This document shows, piece after piece, positions 1 to 7,372 of a stretch of DNA of 28,016 bases. The stretch is from a virus, in the IMG/VR virus record IMGVR_UViG_3300025009_000326, positions 1 to 28,016 of that record, one strand, 5' to 3'. Made by a program: the position numbers and the translations under genes. How positions within the stretch are numbered: the stretch's first letter is position 1; every line of letters begins with the position of its first letter. The notes below the pieces were generated by a model. That model was not told the origin of the DNA, made no database searches, and saw only the letters and a program-made list of their open reading frames with translations.

Positions 1-19
1 CGGCCCCGCCGTCTCTTCC

Positions 20-2875
20 TTACCGGGTCCCGCCGGAGACCGCGACGCCCAGGCTGCCGATGTCGAACTCGACCTTCTCGGCGGTGTCCACGATGTCCGC
101 GCCGATCGCGGTGATCAGGCGGCCAGCCCCCTCGACCGCGGGCGGGTTGTTGTTGTCGTCGCACTTGATGGCCACGGCCGACTCGAACGAATCGCCCTTG
201 AACCAGCCCGCGTTGTACTTGGGCTCCATGACGCCCTTCGCGATGGCCACAGCCTGGATGCGGGTCATCTTGCCCGCGGGGCCGCCGGTCGACGAAAACG
301 CCAGGGGGTTGCCGTTCAGCAGCAGGTCCTGCTTGATGCTGAGCATGCACTCGATCTTGTGGCCGTAGCCCCACTGCCAGTTCGCCCCGGGGATGCGGGC
401 GCCCCAGACGTAGATCGCCGGGCTGCCCGGGAGGTGCCGGATCACCTCGACGCCGATCCCGTTCAGCAGGTCCTCGTTGATCTCGGCGCCCTGGCCGTTC
501 GGCAGGTCGGTCTGCAGGGACGAAAAGAGCGGAGACAGCAGCGCGTTCTGCTCCGCGTCGCGGCTGTCCGCGATGTGCGGCCCCTGGTTCTTCGCCGTGT
601 TCTTCGCCCGGATGCCGTGCCGCGCGCCGGTGAGGGTGCAGAGGAACTTGGCGCCGCCACCCGTCGGGTTCACGGCCAGGTAGCCGTACGACGGGTAGCA
701 CACCCGGAAGAAGTTGTTCGGCACGAGGTTCGCCCGCAGCCACGCCCGGGCCGCGGCGCCCGTGCGGTCCACGACCGTCGACGGGACCTCGACGCGGGCC
801 ATGAAGCCGACGACCGGGGCCAGGTCCAGAAGCGCCTGCTGGGCCAGCGGGTCGGTGACGCCCGGCTGCGCCATCTCGATGCAGCCGACGTCCATGGCCT
901 TCAGGGCGAAGACCGGAGAGGTCGACGTGTCCCAGATCGCGGCGTAGTGGGTGTTCGCCAGGTCGGCGACGCCGTCCCGCCCGACCTCGAACTCCTGGAG
1001 GAACTCCAGCCGCCCGATCGTGGGGGTCCCGCCCACCGCGGTCGCGTCGTCGGTGATGCCCGCGACCGCGTTCAGGGTGCCGTCGGTCGCCTGCAGGTTG
1101 TAGGCCGGGCCGTAGAGGCCGTCGTCGGCCGTGATGCGCAGGCGCTTGTGGGCGGAGACCGTCTGGACGCTCGCGATGACCTTGCCCGTGCCCGCGCCCA
1201 CCAGGAGGTTGAACTCGGCGACGAAGTCCTCGATGGTCTGGGTCGCGTGCCCGGTGGCCGTCACGGTGACCGCCCCGCCGCCCTGGAGCTTGTACTTGAA
1301 GGTCAGGCCCAGGGTGTTCTTGGTCGTGTCCCAGTTCTCGGTGCCCTGGAGGTAGGGCGCCGCCGGGGGCGCGACCAGCGCGGACACGTCGTCCAGCGGC
1401 CCCAGGGTGATCGTGTCGTAGGTGTTCGCGTACACGCGGAACCTGCGCGTCACGTCCTTGCCGCCCGTGCCGGTGGCACCGAAGGCGAAGGGGTGGAACC
1501 AGGCGCTCAGCTTCGACAGCAGGCCGACACCGGCGGCGGAGACCGCGAGGGGCCGGACGTAGACGGTCGTGACGTCCGCGGCGGCGTGCGGGGTCGCTCC
1601 GGCGGTGACCGTGAACCCGGAGAGGAACGGGTGCGGCGCCGGGTACGGGGTGCCGACCGTGCCGCCCGGCAGGCCGGACGCCAGGAGCCGATTGCCGCTC
1701 AGGTCGTAGGCGGCGACCGTGAACGTCGTGGCGGCCGTGAAGGTCAGCACGTACCTGTGCGGGACCATCGCGCCGCCGTCCAGCAGGGTGCCGACGGTGC
1801 CGTTGCCGGCCCCGGCGCGCGTGAAGTTCAGGACGCGGAACCGGACCGTGTTCGCCGTCACGCCGCCGGGAATCGCGATCTCGGCGAAGTTCGCCGGCTT
1901 GTGCTCCTCGTGGCTGGGGTCCTGGCCGTTGGCGCTGTCCTCCGCCTCCATCTCCCACTGGGACTGCTCCAGGCTGGTCGCCACGGCCTGCGGCCAGTAG
2001 ACGCCCGCGGTGGCGGTGGCGGCGGGATCCATGACCAGCGCGTCCAGATCGGTGCGGACCACGCGACGGTTCTCGATGCCCGTCAGCCGGAACTGGCTGG
2101 TGGGGTCCACGGTGCCGTCCTTGACCACGACGGCGAGCCCGCGAGGCTGGCCAGCGGCGTCCAGGTTCTCGGCCCGCACGCTCCAGTAGCCGGTGCAGGA
2201 GGCGGTCACGACCCCGACGAAGTCGCCGCGCACCACGACGACGCCCAGGGCCGTGTTGCTGGCGATGGTCCAGGTGCGCCCGCTACCCGCGAGGGTGAAG
2301 GCGAAGCCGGCCAGCTCGTTCTTCTTGAACGGGAACGCGGCGCCGAGGCCCGTGTCGAACGTGGACCCGGAGATGGCCGCGGCCGCATCGGCGACCTTTC
2401 CGCCGTAGGCGTTCGCCATGCCGCCCCAGCGCCCACCGTTGGACGCCTTCAGGGCGCCGACCTGAGCGGCCACCTTCGCGGCCACCCGGCCCGCGGCGTA
2501 GGACGTGTCCACGTCGCGGTCGAAGAGGTACGCGACCGCCACCCGCTCGTTGCCGTCGGTGACGCGGATCGCGTAGAGCTGCCCGCCGCCGTCCGCCTTC
2601 TTGAAGAAGTGTCCGGCCGCCAGGGTCGCCTGCAGGTCCGCCGTGAACCCGCCGAACTTGTCCTCGGTGCCGATCAGGCGCTCCGCCATGTCGCGGGTCA
2701 GGGGACCCATGATGCGGGGGTTGCCCTCGGAGTCCCGGACGAAGCCGCGGGGGTAGGCCCCGCCGTGCAGCGCCACCCCGTTCGGCGACAGCTTCGCCGG
2801 CCGGTCCCCGGTGCGCACGCGGACCAGCGTGCCTGCCTTCTGCCCAGTCGCGCCGTACTCGAATACCTGCTCCAT
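20..2875 (-). CDS. putative contractile tail sheath protein (951 aa)
   Basis: Probable tail sheath, the polymer that contracts around the tail tube at infection. The C-terminal 140 residues carry a sheath-like pattern: I-x-V-I-R-H-L-P-G, then Y-V-W-G-A-R at about 821-826, an aromatic W-x-W-G-Y-x-H-K-I stretch, and a closing segment with a polar D-N-N-N-P run before a beta-rich end. Known sheaths have a 'vWGARTl...wryinvRR' motif here. The start is the ATG at 2875, one base after the upstream stop (TGACATG); an upstream extension of the frame to 3214 is rejected because it overlaps that gene and is Arg/Ser/Gly junk. At 951 residues it is much longer than most sheaths (about 350-660); the centre (about 200-620) is beta-rich and Thr/Ala/Gly-rich and could be a surface insertion. 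The tube gene would be expected beyond position 1 but is not visible. An unrelated large structural protein is possible. Confidence 0.62.
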   Translation of the reverse strand: MEQVFEYGATGQKAGTLVRVRTGDRPAKLSPNGVALHGGAYPRGFVRDSEGNPRIMGPLTRDMAERLIGTEDKFGGFTADLQATLAAGHFFKKADGGGQLYAIRVTDGNERVAVAYLFDRDVDTSYAAGRVAAKVAAQVGALKASNGGRWGGMANAYGGKVADAAAAISGSTFDTGLGAAFPFKKNELAGFAFTLAGSGRTWTIASNTALGVVVVRGDFVGVVTASCTGYWSVRAENLDAAGQPRGLAVVVKDGTVDPTSQFRLTGIENRRVVRTDLDALVMDPAATATAGVYWPQAVATSLEQSQWEMEAEDSANGQDPSHEEHKPANFAEIAIPGGVTANTVRFRVLNFTRAGAGNGTVGTLLDGGAMVPHRYVLTFTAATTFTVAAYDLSGNRLLASGLPGGTVGTPYPAPHPFLSGFTVTAGATPHAAADVTTVYVRPLAVSAAGVGLLSKLSAWFHPFAFGATGTGGKDVTRRFRVYANTYDTITLGPLDDVSALVAPPAAPYLQGTENWDTTKNTLGLTFKYKLQGGGAVTVTATGHATQTIEDFVAEFNLLVGAGTGKVIASVQTVSAHKRLRITADDGLYGPAYNLQATDGTLNAVAGITDDATAVGGTPTIGRLEFLQEFEVGRDGVADLANTHYAAIWDTSTSPVFALKAMDVGCIEMAQPGVTDPLAQQALLDLAPVVGFMARVEVPSTVVDRTGAAARAWLRANLVPNNFFRVCYPSYGYLAVNPTGGGAKFLCTLTGARHGIRAKNTAKNQGPHIADSRDAEQNALLSPLFSSLQTDLPNGQGAEINEDLLNGIGVEVIRHLPGSPAIYVWGARIPGANWQWGYGHKIECMLSIKQDLLLNGNPLAFSSTGGPAGKMTRIQAVAIAKGVMEPKYNAGWFKGDSFESAVAIKCDDNNNPPAVEGAGRLITAIGADIVDTAEKVEFDIGSLGVAVSGGTR

Positions 2876-2876
2876 G

Positions 2877-4163
2877 TCACGCCTCCTGCGAATGGATTTC
2901 CGGCGCGAAGCCGCCGGGCTGAAGAACCGTGTCCGAGGTCTCATCCCCGGGCCATTCCTGCCACTGGGCAAAGATCGTGAAGCGTCGGGCAGCCGCACCG
3001 CCGCCCGTGACGGGAGATGGCCCCTCGTCCGACAGCAGGTCGATGAAGACACACAGCGATGTGGAGGGAGACGCCAGGACCCGCCCCTGCTCCACCCACC
3101 GCCCGATCGCCTGCCAGATCCGATCCCGGTCCGTGGTCCGTGCCGCCAGGATCTGGCAGGAGACCTGACCGTCGATGACCGTGGGCGCCCGCACCGAAAC
3201 GGCGCCGCTGCCATCCGGGGCCGGAAGCGTCACGAAGCCCGACGAGGCCCGGCGACGAAGCGTCGAGACCCCCTCGAAAACGACTGCGGGCAGCCGGTCC
3301 GTGAAGTGCTCGCGGTCGCCGCTGTGCTCCATCCACGGCGTCCACTGGTAGCGGACGTGGTACCGGTGGCCGTTCGTCCAGTCGCTCGTCGGCGTCCAGG
3401 TGCGCGCCGCGGCGTCCCAGGCACCGGACACGGGGACGCCCAGCCGGGTGTCCGTCGTCGTATCGTGGACGCCGTCGACGCCCAGGATGTTGTAGGGGAC
3501 CTCGGGGAGTCCACCGGCGAAGCGCAGGGCGTCGCGGTTCTTGGGACCGTCGCCCCCGGCCACGAACTCCTGGGCGCCGGCTACGGCTGCATGCGCCTCG
3601 CACGCCGGGATCAGCACCCGGTGCAGCAGGTCATCCATCCAGGAGGACGCGCGGTCGGGGTCGTTGCCGACCTGGTCGAACAGCAGGCGTGCCACCGCAG
3701 CCACGGCCAGGAAGACCGGGGAAGCGTCGGAGGCTTTCGCGCGCTGGAGGCGGACCACGAAGCCCAGGGCGGGCCGGGCCCAGGCCACCAGGTGGGCGTA
3801 CAATTCATCCGGGCTGGTCCACTCCCCGGCCGCGGCCACGATCCAGGCGGACGTAGTGGCATCCCAGCGGTACTCCGCGACGCCGTCGGTCAGCCGAATG
3901 CCGACGCCGGAGCGGCCGGCGCCGGTCACCACGGAACCCGAACCCCAGGCGTGCAGCGCGCCGACCCGTCGCACGGACGTCCGGTAGGTCCCCGAGGTGA
4001 GGCCGGACTGCAGTTGCATCGCCTGCTCGTACTCCCCGCCACGCGCACGGTCGATGCGCAGCACCGGAGCCGTTTCGATGCCGGTACAGGTGGAGGCACC
4101 CCACGGGTCCCCGTCGAAGTCGGGCCCCCAATAGAGCACCACGCTGTCCGTCCGGACCGCCAT
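2877..4163 (-). CDS. hypothetical phage structural protein (428 aa)
   Basis: I do not recognise the family. The protein is soluble in appearance, with no signal peptide or membrane segment, and is rich in Trp, Asp and Val. The N-terminal part (1-150) looks beta-rich, a helical segment with many alanines follows (about 160-215), and the rest (220-410) again looks beta-rich with W-T-P-W-M and Q-W-Q-E-W-P clusters. The start ATG follows directly on the upstream stop (TAGATG), and its stop is one base from the sheath start, so it is translationally coupled to both. The position just before the sheath suggests a tail-neck role such as a terminator or connector-associated protein, but it is far larger than typical terminators. 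That role is inference only. Confidence 0.6.
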   Translation of the reverse strand: MAVRTDSVVLYWGPDFDGDPWGASTCTGIETAPVLRIDRARGGEYEQAMQLQSGLTSGTYRTSVRRVGALHAWGSGSVVTGAGRSGVGIRLTDGVAEYRWDATTSAWIVAAAGEWTSPDELYAHLVAWARPALGFVVRLQRAKASDASPVFLAVAAVARLLFDQVGNDPDRASSWMDDLLHRVLIPACEAHAAVAGAQEFVAGGDGPKNRDALRFAGGLPEVPYNILGVDGVHDTTTDTRLGVPVSGAWDAAARTWTPTSDWTNGHRYHVRYQWTPWMEHSGDREHFTDRLPAVVFEGVSTLRRRASSGFVTLPAPDGSGAVSVRAPTVIDGQVSCQILAARTTDRDRIWQAIGRWVEQGRVLASPSTSLCVFIDLLSDEGPSPVTGGGAAARRFTIFAQWQEWPGDETSDTVLQPGGFAPEIHSQEA

Positions 4164-4391
4164 CTACGCGCCCCCGCTCATGTCCGCGACCGCCTCGACC
4201 TGGGCCCCGGGCTGGACCTGGACCAGCACGCTTTCCTTGATGCCGACCAGCCGGCACGCGGCGGCCAGGCGGTCGTCGGTCAGCTCGTCGGCGAGCCCTG
4301 CCATGCTCGCGGTCTGCGGGATCGCGGCCAGGATGACCCGCAGCAGGCCGCGCACCCGAGCCAGGTCCTGGGTGGTCTCGACCGTCAGCAC
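4164..4391 (-). CDS. small hypothetical protein (75 aa)
   Basis: Small mostly helical protein starting with GTG at 4391. The start is chosen because GGAGGT lies six bases upstream and because it overlaps the preceding stop (GTGCTGA). The middle contains an A-G-L-A-D-E-L-T-D-D-R-L run compatible with an amphipathic helix; the C-terminus is Val/Gln/Ala-rich. No motif is recognised. It sits in a cluster of three small genes between the lipoprotein and the 428-residue structural protein. A longer reading of the frame to 4697 is Arg/Gly-rich and looks like a shadow of the neighbour. Confidence 0.6.
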   Translation of the reverse strand: MLTVETTQDLARVRGLLRVILAAIPQTASMAGLADELTDDRLAAACRLVGIKESVLVQVQPGAQVEAVADMSGGA

Positions 4392-4690
4392 GAGGCACCT
4401 CCAGCCCGCGTGAAGACAGGCACCCGCTCGCCATCGACTACGGCCGTGATGGCGCCCCACCCGCGATCGTCGATGCCGAACAGACCGTTCAAAAGGCCGA
4501 GGACGCCGACCTCGAACGGCTTGCCCGGGTCGTCGTCCACATGCCCGACCTGAATCGTCGGGTCGTCGGCGACCACCTGGTTGCACTCGACGCGGGCGCA
4601 GATGAGGCGGTACGCGGCCTTGGAGTCCGCCTTCGCCAGCCGGTTCAAGACCTCCAGCGCCTCGTCGATCGTGATGGACTCGCGAATCAC
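4385..4690 (-). CDS. small hypothetical protein (101 aa)
   Basis: The 101-residue protein begins with GTG at 4690, preceded by GGGAGGT and overlapping the stop of the lipoprotein gene (GTGA). The first 40 residues look helical (S-I-T-I-D-E-A-L-E-V-L-N-R-L), followed by a beta-rich part with I-Q-V-G-H-V-D-D-D-P-G-K-P-F and G-L-F-G-I-D-D-R-G-W-G. No family is recognised. It lacks a signal peptide. The gene is translationally coupled on both sides and presumably belongs to the tail/neck operon, but nothing in the sequence gives its job. Confidence 0.6.
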   Translation of the reverse strand: MIRESITIDEALEVLNRLAKADSKAAYRLICARVECNQVVADDPTIQVGHVDDDPGKPFEVGVLGLLNGLFGIDDRGWGAITAVVDGERVPVFTRAGGASC

Positions 4691-5058
4691 CGCGCACCTC
4701 CCGCGGGCCCGCATGCCGTCGTCCCGTCCGCCTGGTAGTGCAGTACCTGCCCGGCCGCGCACGGGGTCGGGATGCAGGTGACCTGCCCGGCGTCCGTGTA
4801 CCAGGGCACCGCGCCGGCGCCGCACCGAACCGTGAAGGGGATGGGCGCGGGGGAATGGACCGTGCAGACCTCGTCGCCGTCCGCCGTGGCCGCGATGCGG
4901 TGGGCGCCGGCGTCGAACGTCAGCGTCGCCTTCTCGCGGGCCTGGAACGTGTGGCCGCAGCCCGACAGGGCGGTCACCAGGGCGAGCGTCGCCACCACCC
5001 CCAGGACCCAGGCTCCGATCGCTGCCGCCTTCACCGTGTCCTCACGCGTCCAGTCCAT
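4687..5058 (-). CDS. small lipoprotein (123 aa)
   Basis: Probable membrane-anchored lipoprotein. After a short charged N-terminus there is a hydrophobic stretch (about 11-30) ending in a lipobox L-S-G-C at 31-34, so signal peptidase II would leave Cys34 as the lipidated first residue. The mature part is about 90 residues with further cysteines near 65, 79, 95, 100 and 116 and a beta-rich look. The ATG at 5058 has a GGAGGT Shine-Dalgarno. It lies close to the endolysin and membrane proteins, so an outer-membrane lysis role (o-spanin-like) or a surface-exclusion role is possible; neither is shown by a motif. Lipidation by LSGC is clear, function is not. Confidence 0.65.
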   Translation of the reverse strand: MDWTREDTVKAAAIGAWVLGVVATLALVTALSGCGHTFQAREKATLTFDAGAHRIAATADGDEVCTVHSPAPIPFTVRCGAGAVPWYTDAGQVTCIPTPCAAGQVLHYQADGTTACGPAGGAR

Positions 5059-5073
5059 TCCGCACCTCCGGCG

Positions 5074-5394
5074 CTACTTCTCCAGCGTCCCCTCGACACC
5101 CCGGGCCTCGCGGTCCTTGGTGCGCCAGTCCAGGATCTCCAGCGCGGCGTTCAGCAGTTCGATCGCCTCGGCGTTCGGCTGGCACGCGAACTTGCCGCGC
5201 TGGTAGAACTCCAGGCGGTCGACGACGGCCGCGATGACGGTCGACACGAAGGCGCCGTTCGGCTCCTTGCGGTCCTCGCCGCGACCCAAGGGACCGCGCT
5301 GCCACGCGATGGCGAACCCGGGTCCAAAGGTCTGTCCGCCCTCGGGAGCGCCGTCGGCGTCCGTGAACTGGTTGCTCGTGAAGCCCTGACGCAT
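5074..5394 (-). CDS. Acb2/Tad1-like cyclic-nucleotide sponge candidate (106 aa)
   Basis: Small protein whose pattern matches the phage family I know as the Acb2/Tad1 (hairpin domain) proteins: a conserved W-Q-R-G-P-L-G-R block (31-38), E-P-N-G-A-F-V (44-50), a helix V-I-x-A-V-V-D-R-L-x-F-Y-Q (53-65), then F-A-C-x-x-N-A-x-A-I-x-x-L-x-x-A and a closing R-T-x-x-R-E-A-R-G-V-E-G-T (91-103). Acb2 and Tad1 bind cyclic oligonucleotides or cyclic ADP-ribose signals of CBASS and Thoeris defence and so blunt host abortive infection. The assignment is from memory of the family pattern, not a search; binding residues are not verified. Start ATG at 5394 follows AGGAGA; frames extending to 5703 are low-complexity. 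It lies alone between an intercistronic hairpin and the lipoprotein gene. Confidence 0.55.
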   Translation of the reverse strand: MRQGFTSNQFTDADGAPEGGQTFGPGFAIAWQRGPLGRGEDRKEPNGAFVSTVIAAVVDRLEFYQRGKFACQPNAEAIELLNAALEILDWRTKDREARGVEGTLEK

Positions 5395-5421
5395 CGTTCT
5401 CTCCTGTTCCGGCCACCGATG

Positions 5422-5456
5422 CCCCGTCCGAGCACTCCCCAGTAACTCGGGCGGGG
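5422..5456 (-). terminator. intercistronic hairpin
   Basis: Inverted repeat with arms 5422-5432 and 5446-5456 (11 bp, one mismatch) and a 13-base loop, in the 80-base gap between the multi-TM gene and the Acb2/Tad1-like gene. No U-run follows, so it may be an attenuator or RNA-stability element rather than a strong terminator. Confidence 0.35.
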
Positions 5457-5474
5457 ACTCGGGGGTCGGACCTG

Positions 5475-6281
5475 CTACAGCCCCGCACCCCCAGCCGGCC
5501 CACCCGGGGCCGGCCCAGTCGCCCTGAGGGCGAGGTAGAGGTCCATCGCGGCGCCCACGGCGCGACGAGCGGCGGACGCCAGGGCCGCGGAGTGCATGGA
5601 GCCGTACGCCTCCGCGCAGTCCGCCCCGGCGACGCCGGCGACCTTGGCGACGCACACCGCCTCGCAATCCCGCTCCGACGTCCTGAGGCACGTCGAGACG
5701 CACGGCAGCGCCGTCGCCGACAGGGACGCCAGGCAGGTTTCCGTGGCATCCACCGCGGCACGCTCGGTGGGCGTCAGCGCCTGGTACCAGGCCGCGCAGC
5801 TCGTCATGGACAGGGCGCCCAACAGGCCGGCCAGGACCACGAGGCTGGAGCCGGGCGGAGGCGTGCGCAGTCGGACCCTCGAATCCGGGTCAAACCCCGT
5901 CACCTCCGTCGTGATGGTGGAGCCCCCGGAACGCCCCGCAGTGCCCGCGGCGCGGAACAGGGAGAACCCACCGGCGGCGCCGAGCCCGGCCACGATGCCC
6001 ACCCAGGTGCCGAACGGCCCCCCAGGGATCAGGGTCAGCAGCCCGCCGAACAGCCCGCCCAGCGCGGCGACCACCAGCCGCTTCGGCCAGGCGCCCAGGG
6101 CGGCGACCGCGGGGACACGCTTCAGCAGCTCGAAGGCCGCGTACGCCAGCGCGCCCGCGAGAGTGGCGAATGCGATCGGGATCATCGCCCCAGGGTCCGC
6201 CGGCACGGCGACCAGGTCCTGGGCCATGGCGACGAGGGGCAGGGCGGCCAGCATCAGAACGAGCAGCATCAGGCGAAACAT
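5475..6281 (-). CDS. multi-TM membrane protein with internal lipobox, holin-region (268 aa)
   Basis: Integral membrane protein in the lysis region. Residues 1-20 form a signal peptide ending A-M-A-Q; hydrophobic segments follow at about 33-53, 70-86 and 92-110. A fourth hydrophobic stretch (147-160) ends in S-M-T-S-C at 158-162, resembling a lipobox, and is followed by a helical Cys-rich tail with cysteines at 162, 183, 194, 198, 206, 210 and 222, then a Gly/Pro end. The ATG at 6281 is chosen because it starts the signal peptide and has GGAGGAGG; an upstream extension to 6353 is unlikely. It could be a holin-like pore protein, or a fusion of a membrane protein with a secreted Cys-rich domain. 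It matches no single family I recognise. Confidence 0.6.
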   Translation of the reverse strand: MFRLMLLVLMLAALPLVAMAQDLVAVPADPGAMIPIAFATLAGALAYAAFELLKRVPAVAALGAWPKRLVVAALGGLFGGLLTLIPGGPFGTWVGIVAGLGAAGGFSLFRAAGTAGRSGGSTITTEVTGFDPDSRVRLRTPPPGSSLVVLAGLLGALSMTSCAAWYQALTPTERAAVDATETCLASLSATALPCVSTCLRTSERDCEAVCVAKVAGVAGADCAEAYGSMHSAALASAARRAVGAAMDLYLALRATGPAPGGPAGGAGL

Positions 6282-6319
6282 CGATCCTCCTCCGGGCCCG
6301 GGGCCCGACCTTTCGCGCG

Positions 6320-6685
6320 CTACACCAGTCCCTGCCAGCGCAGCAGCAGCCACCCGACGCCCAGCGTCAGGGCAGGGCCGATCAGAAGCGGCACCACGAT
6401 GGACGCCCAGCGCATGGACGTGTCCCGGCGGTTCGCCGTCGACTGCGCCTCAGCCTCGCGAAGCTGGCGGTGCGTCTCCGTGCACGCGGGTACCAGCACG
6501 GCCTGGGACTCCAGGATCCGGACGCGCTCCCGCAGGTCGGTGAGCGTCCGGGCCCCGTGCGCCAGTGCCTCGTCGTGTCGCTCGATGCGGGCCGCCTGGG
6601 TGCCCTGCATCTCCAGGATCCGCTTGATGTCCGCGTGGATAACCTCGAGAGACGCGTACAGCCGGCCAACGTCGTCGGTGCTCAC
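6320..6685 (-). CDS. coiled-coil protein with C-terminal TM, holin/lysis accessory (121 aa)
   Basis: The first 85 residues are charged and heptad-rich (L-x-x-I-H-A-D-I-K-R-I-L-E, then L-T-D-L-R-E-R-V-R-I-L-E), predicting a long coiled coil; one hydrophobic segment follows at about 92-113, ending in a short R-W-Q tail. This layout resembles XhlA/haemolysin-type holin accessory proteins and i-spanin-like proteins in outline, but the TM is C-terminal. GTG start at 6685 is preceded by a GAGGGGG sequence. It lies directly downstream of the endolysin, supporting a lysis role by context. Confidence 0.6.
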   Translation of the reverse strand: MSTDDVGRLYASLEVIHADIKRILEMQGTQAARIERHDEALAHGARTLTDLRERVRILESQAVLVPACTETHRQLREAEAQSTANRRDTSMRWASIVVPLLIGPALTLGVGWLLLRWQGLV

Positions 6686-6694
6686 GGATCCCCC

Positions 6695-7372
6695 TCAACC
6701 CACCCGGGCGTACTGAAAGTGCATGTCGTCGCGGGACTTCCCGCCCCACGTTCCGCCCCACACCAACCCCCACGCCTCCATCAGGTCGATGACCTGGGCG
6801 GCGGCTGGCGACTCCCGCCACCAGGTCGCGCGGTCCTGCTCCACCCGCTCCCACCGCCCGTCCTGGTCCAGGTCGAAGTCCACGGCGAATCCAGTGGCGT
6901 GCGTCGTCAACGGCTGGGCGGGGTTCCAGTTCATGTGCCTGAGGCAGTAGGACGAGGCGCGACCGGGGCGGTACGTGGTCAGCGCCCGCACGTCGGCGAG
7001 CGCGGAGATGAACGCGCCGGCAGCCCGGCGGTGAAGCGCGAGTTGGCCGACCAGTGGGACCTCGAACGAACGGATGTTCCGAGTCCGCCACGCTCCGCCG
7101 TCGGTGAACACGCAGGCGCCGGGCCGGGCGGGATCGTCGGCGATGATGGAGTCGCCAGGGCCGTACACCATCCGGAGGCTGGACTGCTTCGGGGTGCGGC
7201 GCCGGACCGTCTCGCGGACCGCGGCAACCGCCTCCTCTCCGGGCGTGACCGGACCGGACTGGAGGGCGCGGGCGTAGGCGAGTGCGGTGGACGGGCCGGG
7301 ATCGTCGTCGATGGGGCCGAGGTACAGGCCGTACGACTGGAGGCGAGCCTGGAATTGCTGCACCAGGGTCAT
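6695..7372 (-). CDS. endolysin, M15-type peptidoglycan peptidase (225 aa)
   Basis: Cell-wall endopeptidase or carboxypeptidase of the M15 (VanY/D-Ala-D-Ala peptidase-like) type that cuts stem peptides at the end of infection. The zinc ligands are visible: H158 and D165 in T-H-A-T-G-F-A-V-D-F-D, and H218 in D-D-M-H-F-Q near the end. A conserved Y-R-P-G-R-x-S-x-Y-C-x-R-H segment (134-146) precedes them. Residues 1-45 resemble a peptidoglycan-binding repeat (G-L-Y-L-G-P-I-D-D-D-P-G-P-S-T). No signal peptide is seen, so export would need a holin. The ATG at 7372 overlaps the preceding stop (ATGA). Upstream extension of the frame is shadow sequence. Confidence 0.85.
   Translation of the reverse strand: MTLVQQFQARLQSYGLYLGPIDDDPGPSTALAYARALQSGPVTPGEEAVAAVRETVRRRTPKQSSLRMVYGPGDSIIADDPARPGACVFTDGGAWRTRNIRSFEVPLVGQLALHRRAAGAFISALADVRALTTYRPGRASSYCLRHMNWNPAQPLTTHATGFAVDFDLDQDGRWERVEQDRATWWRESPAAAQVIDLMEAWGLVWGGTWGGKSRDDMHFQYARVG

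Noticed and set aside
359-2980. Very long plus-strand open frame (873 codons), with others such as 12063-14981, 4738-5445 and 24342-25583
   Set aside because: They are antisense to well-supported genes, are rich in Arg/Gly/Ala/Val with no domain pattern, lack suitable SDs, and are what high third-position G+C produces on the opposite strand.
2876-3214. N-terminal extension of the tail sheath frame
   Set aside because: Overlaps the 428-residue gene and is Arg/Ser/Gly/Pro-rich; the ATG at 2875 is coupled to the preceding stop.
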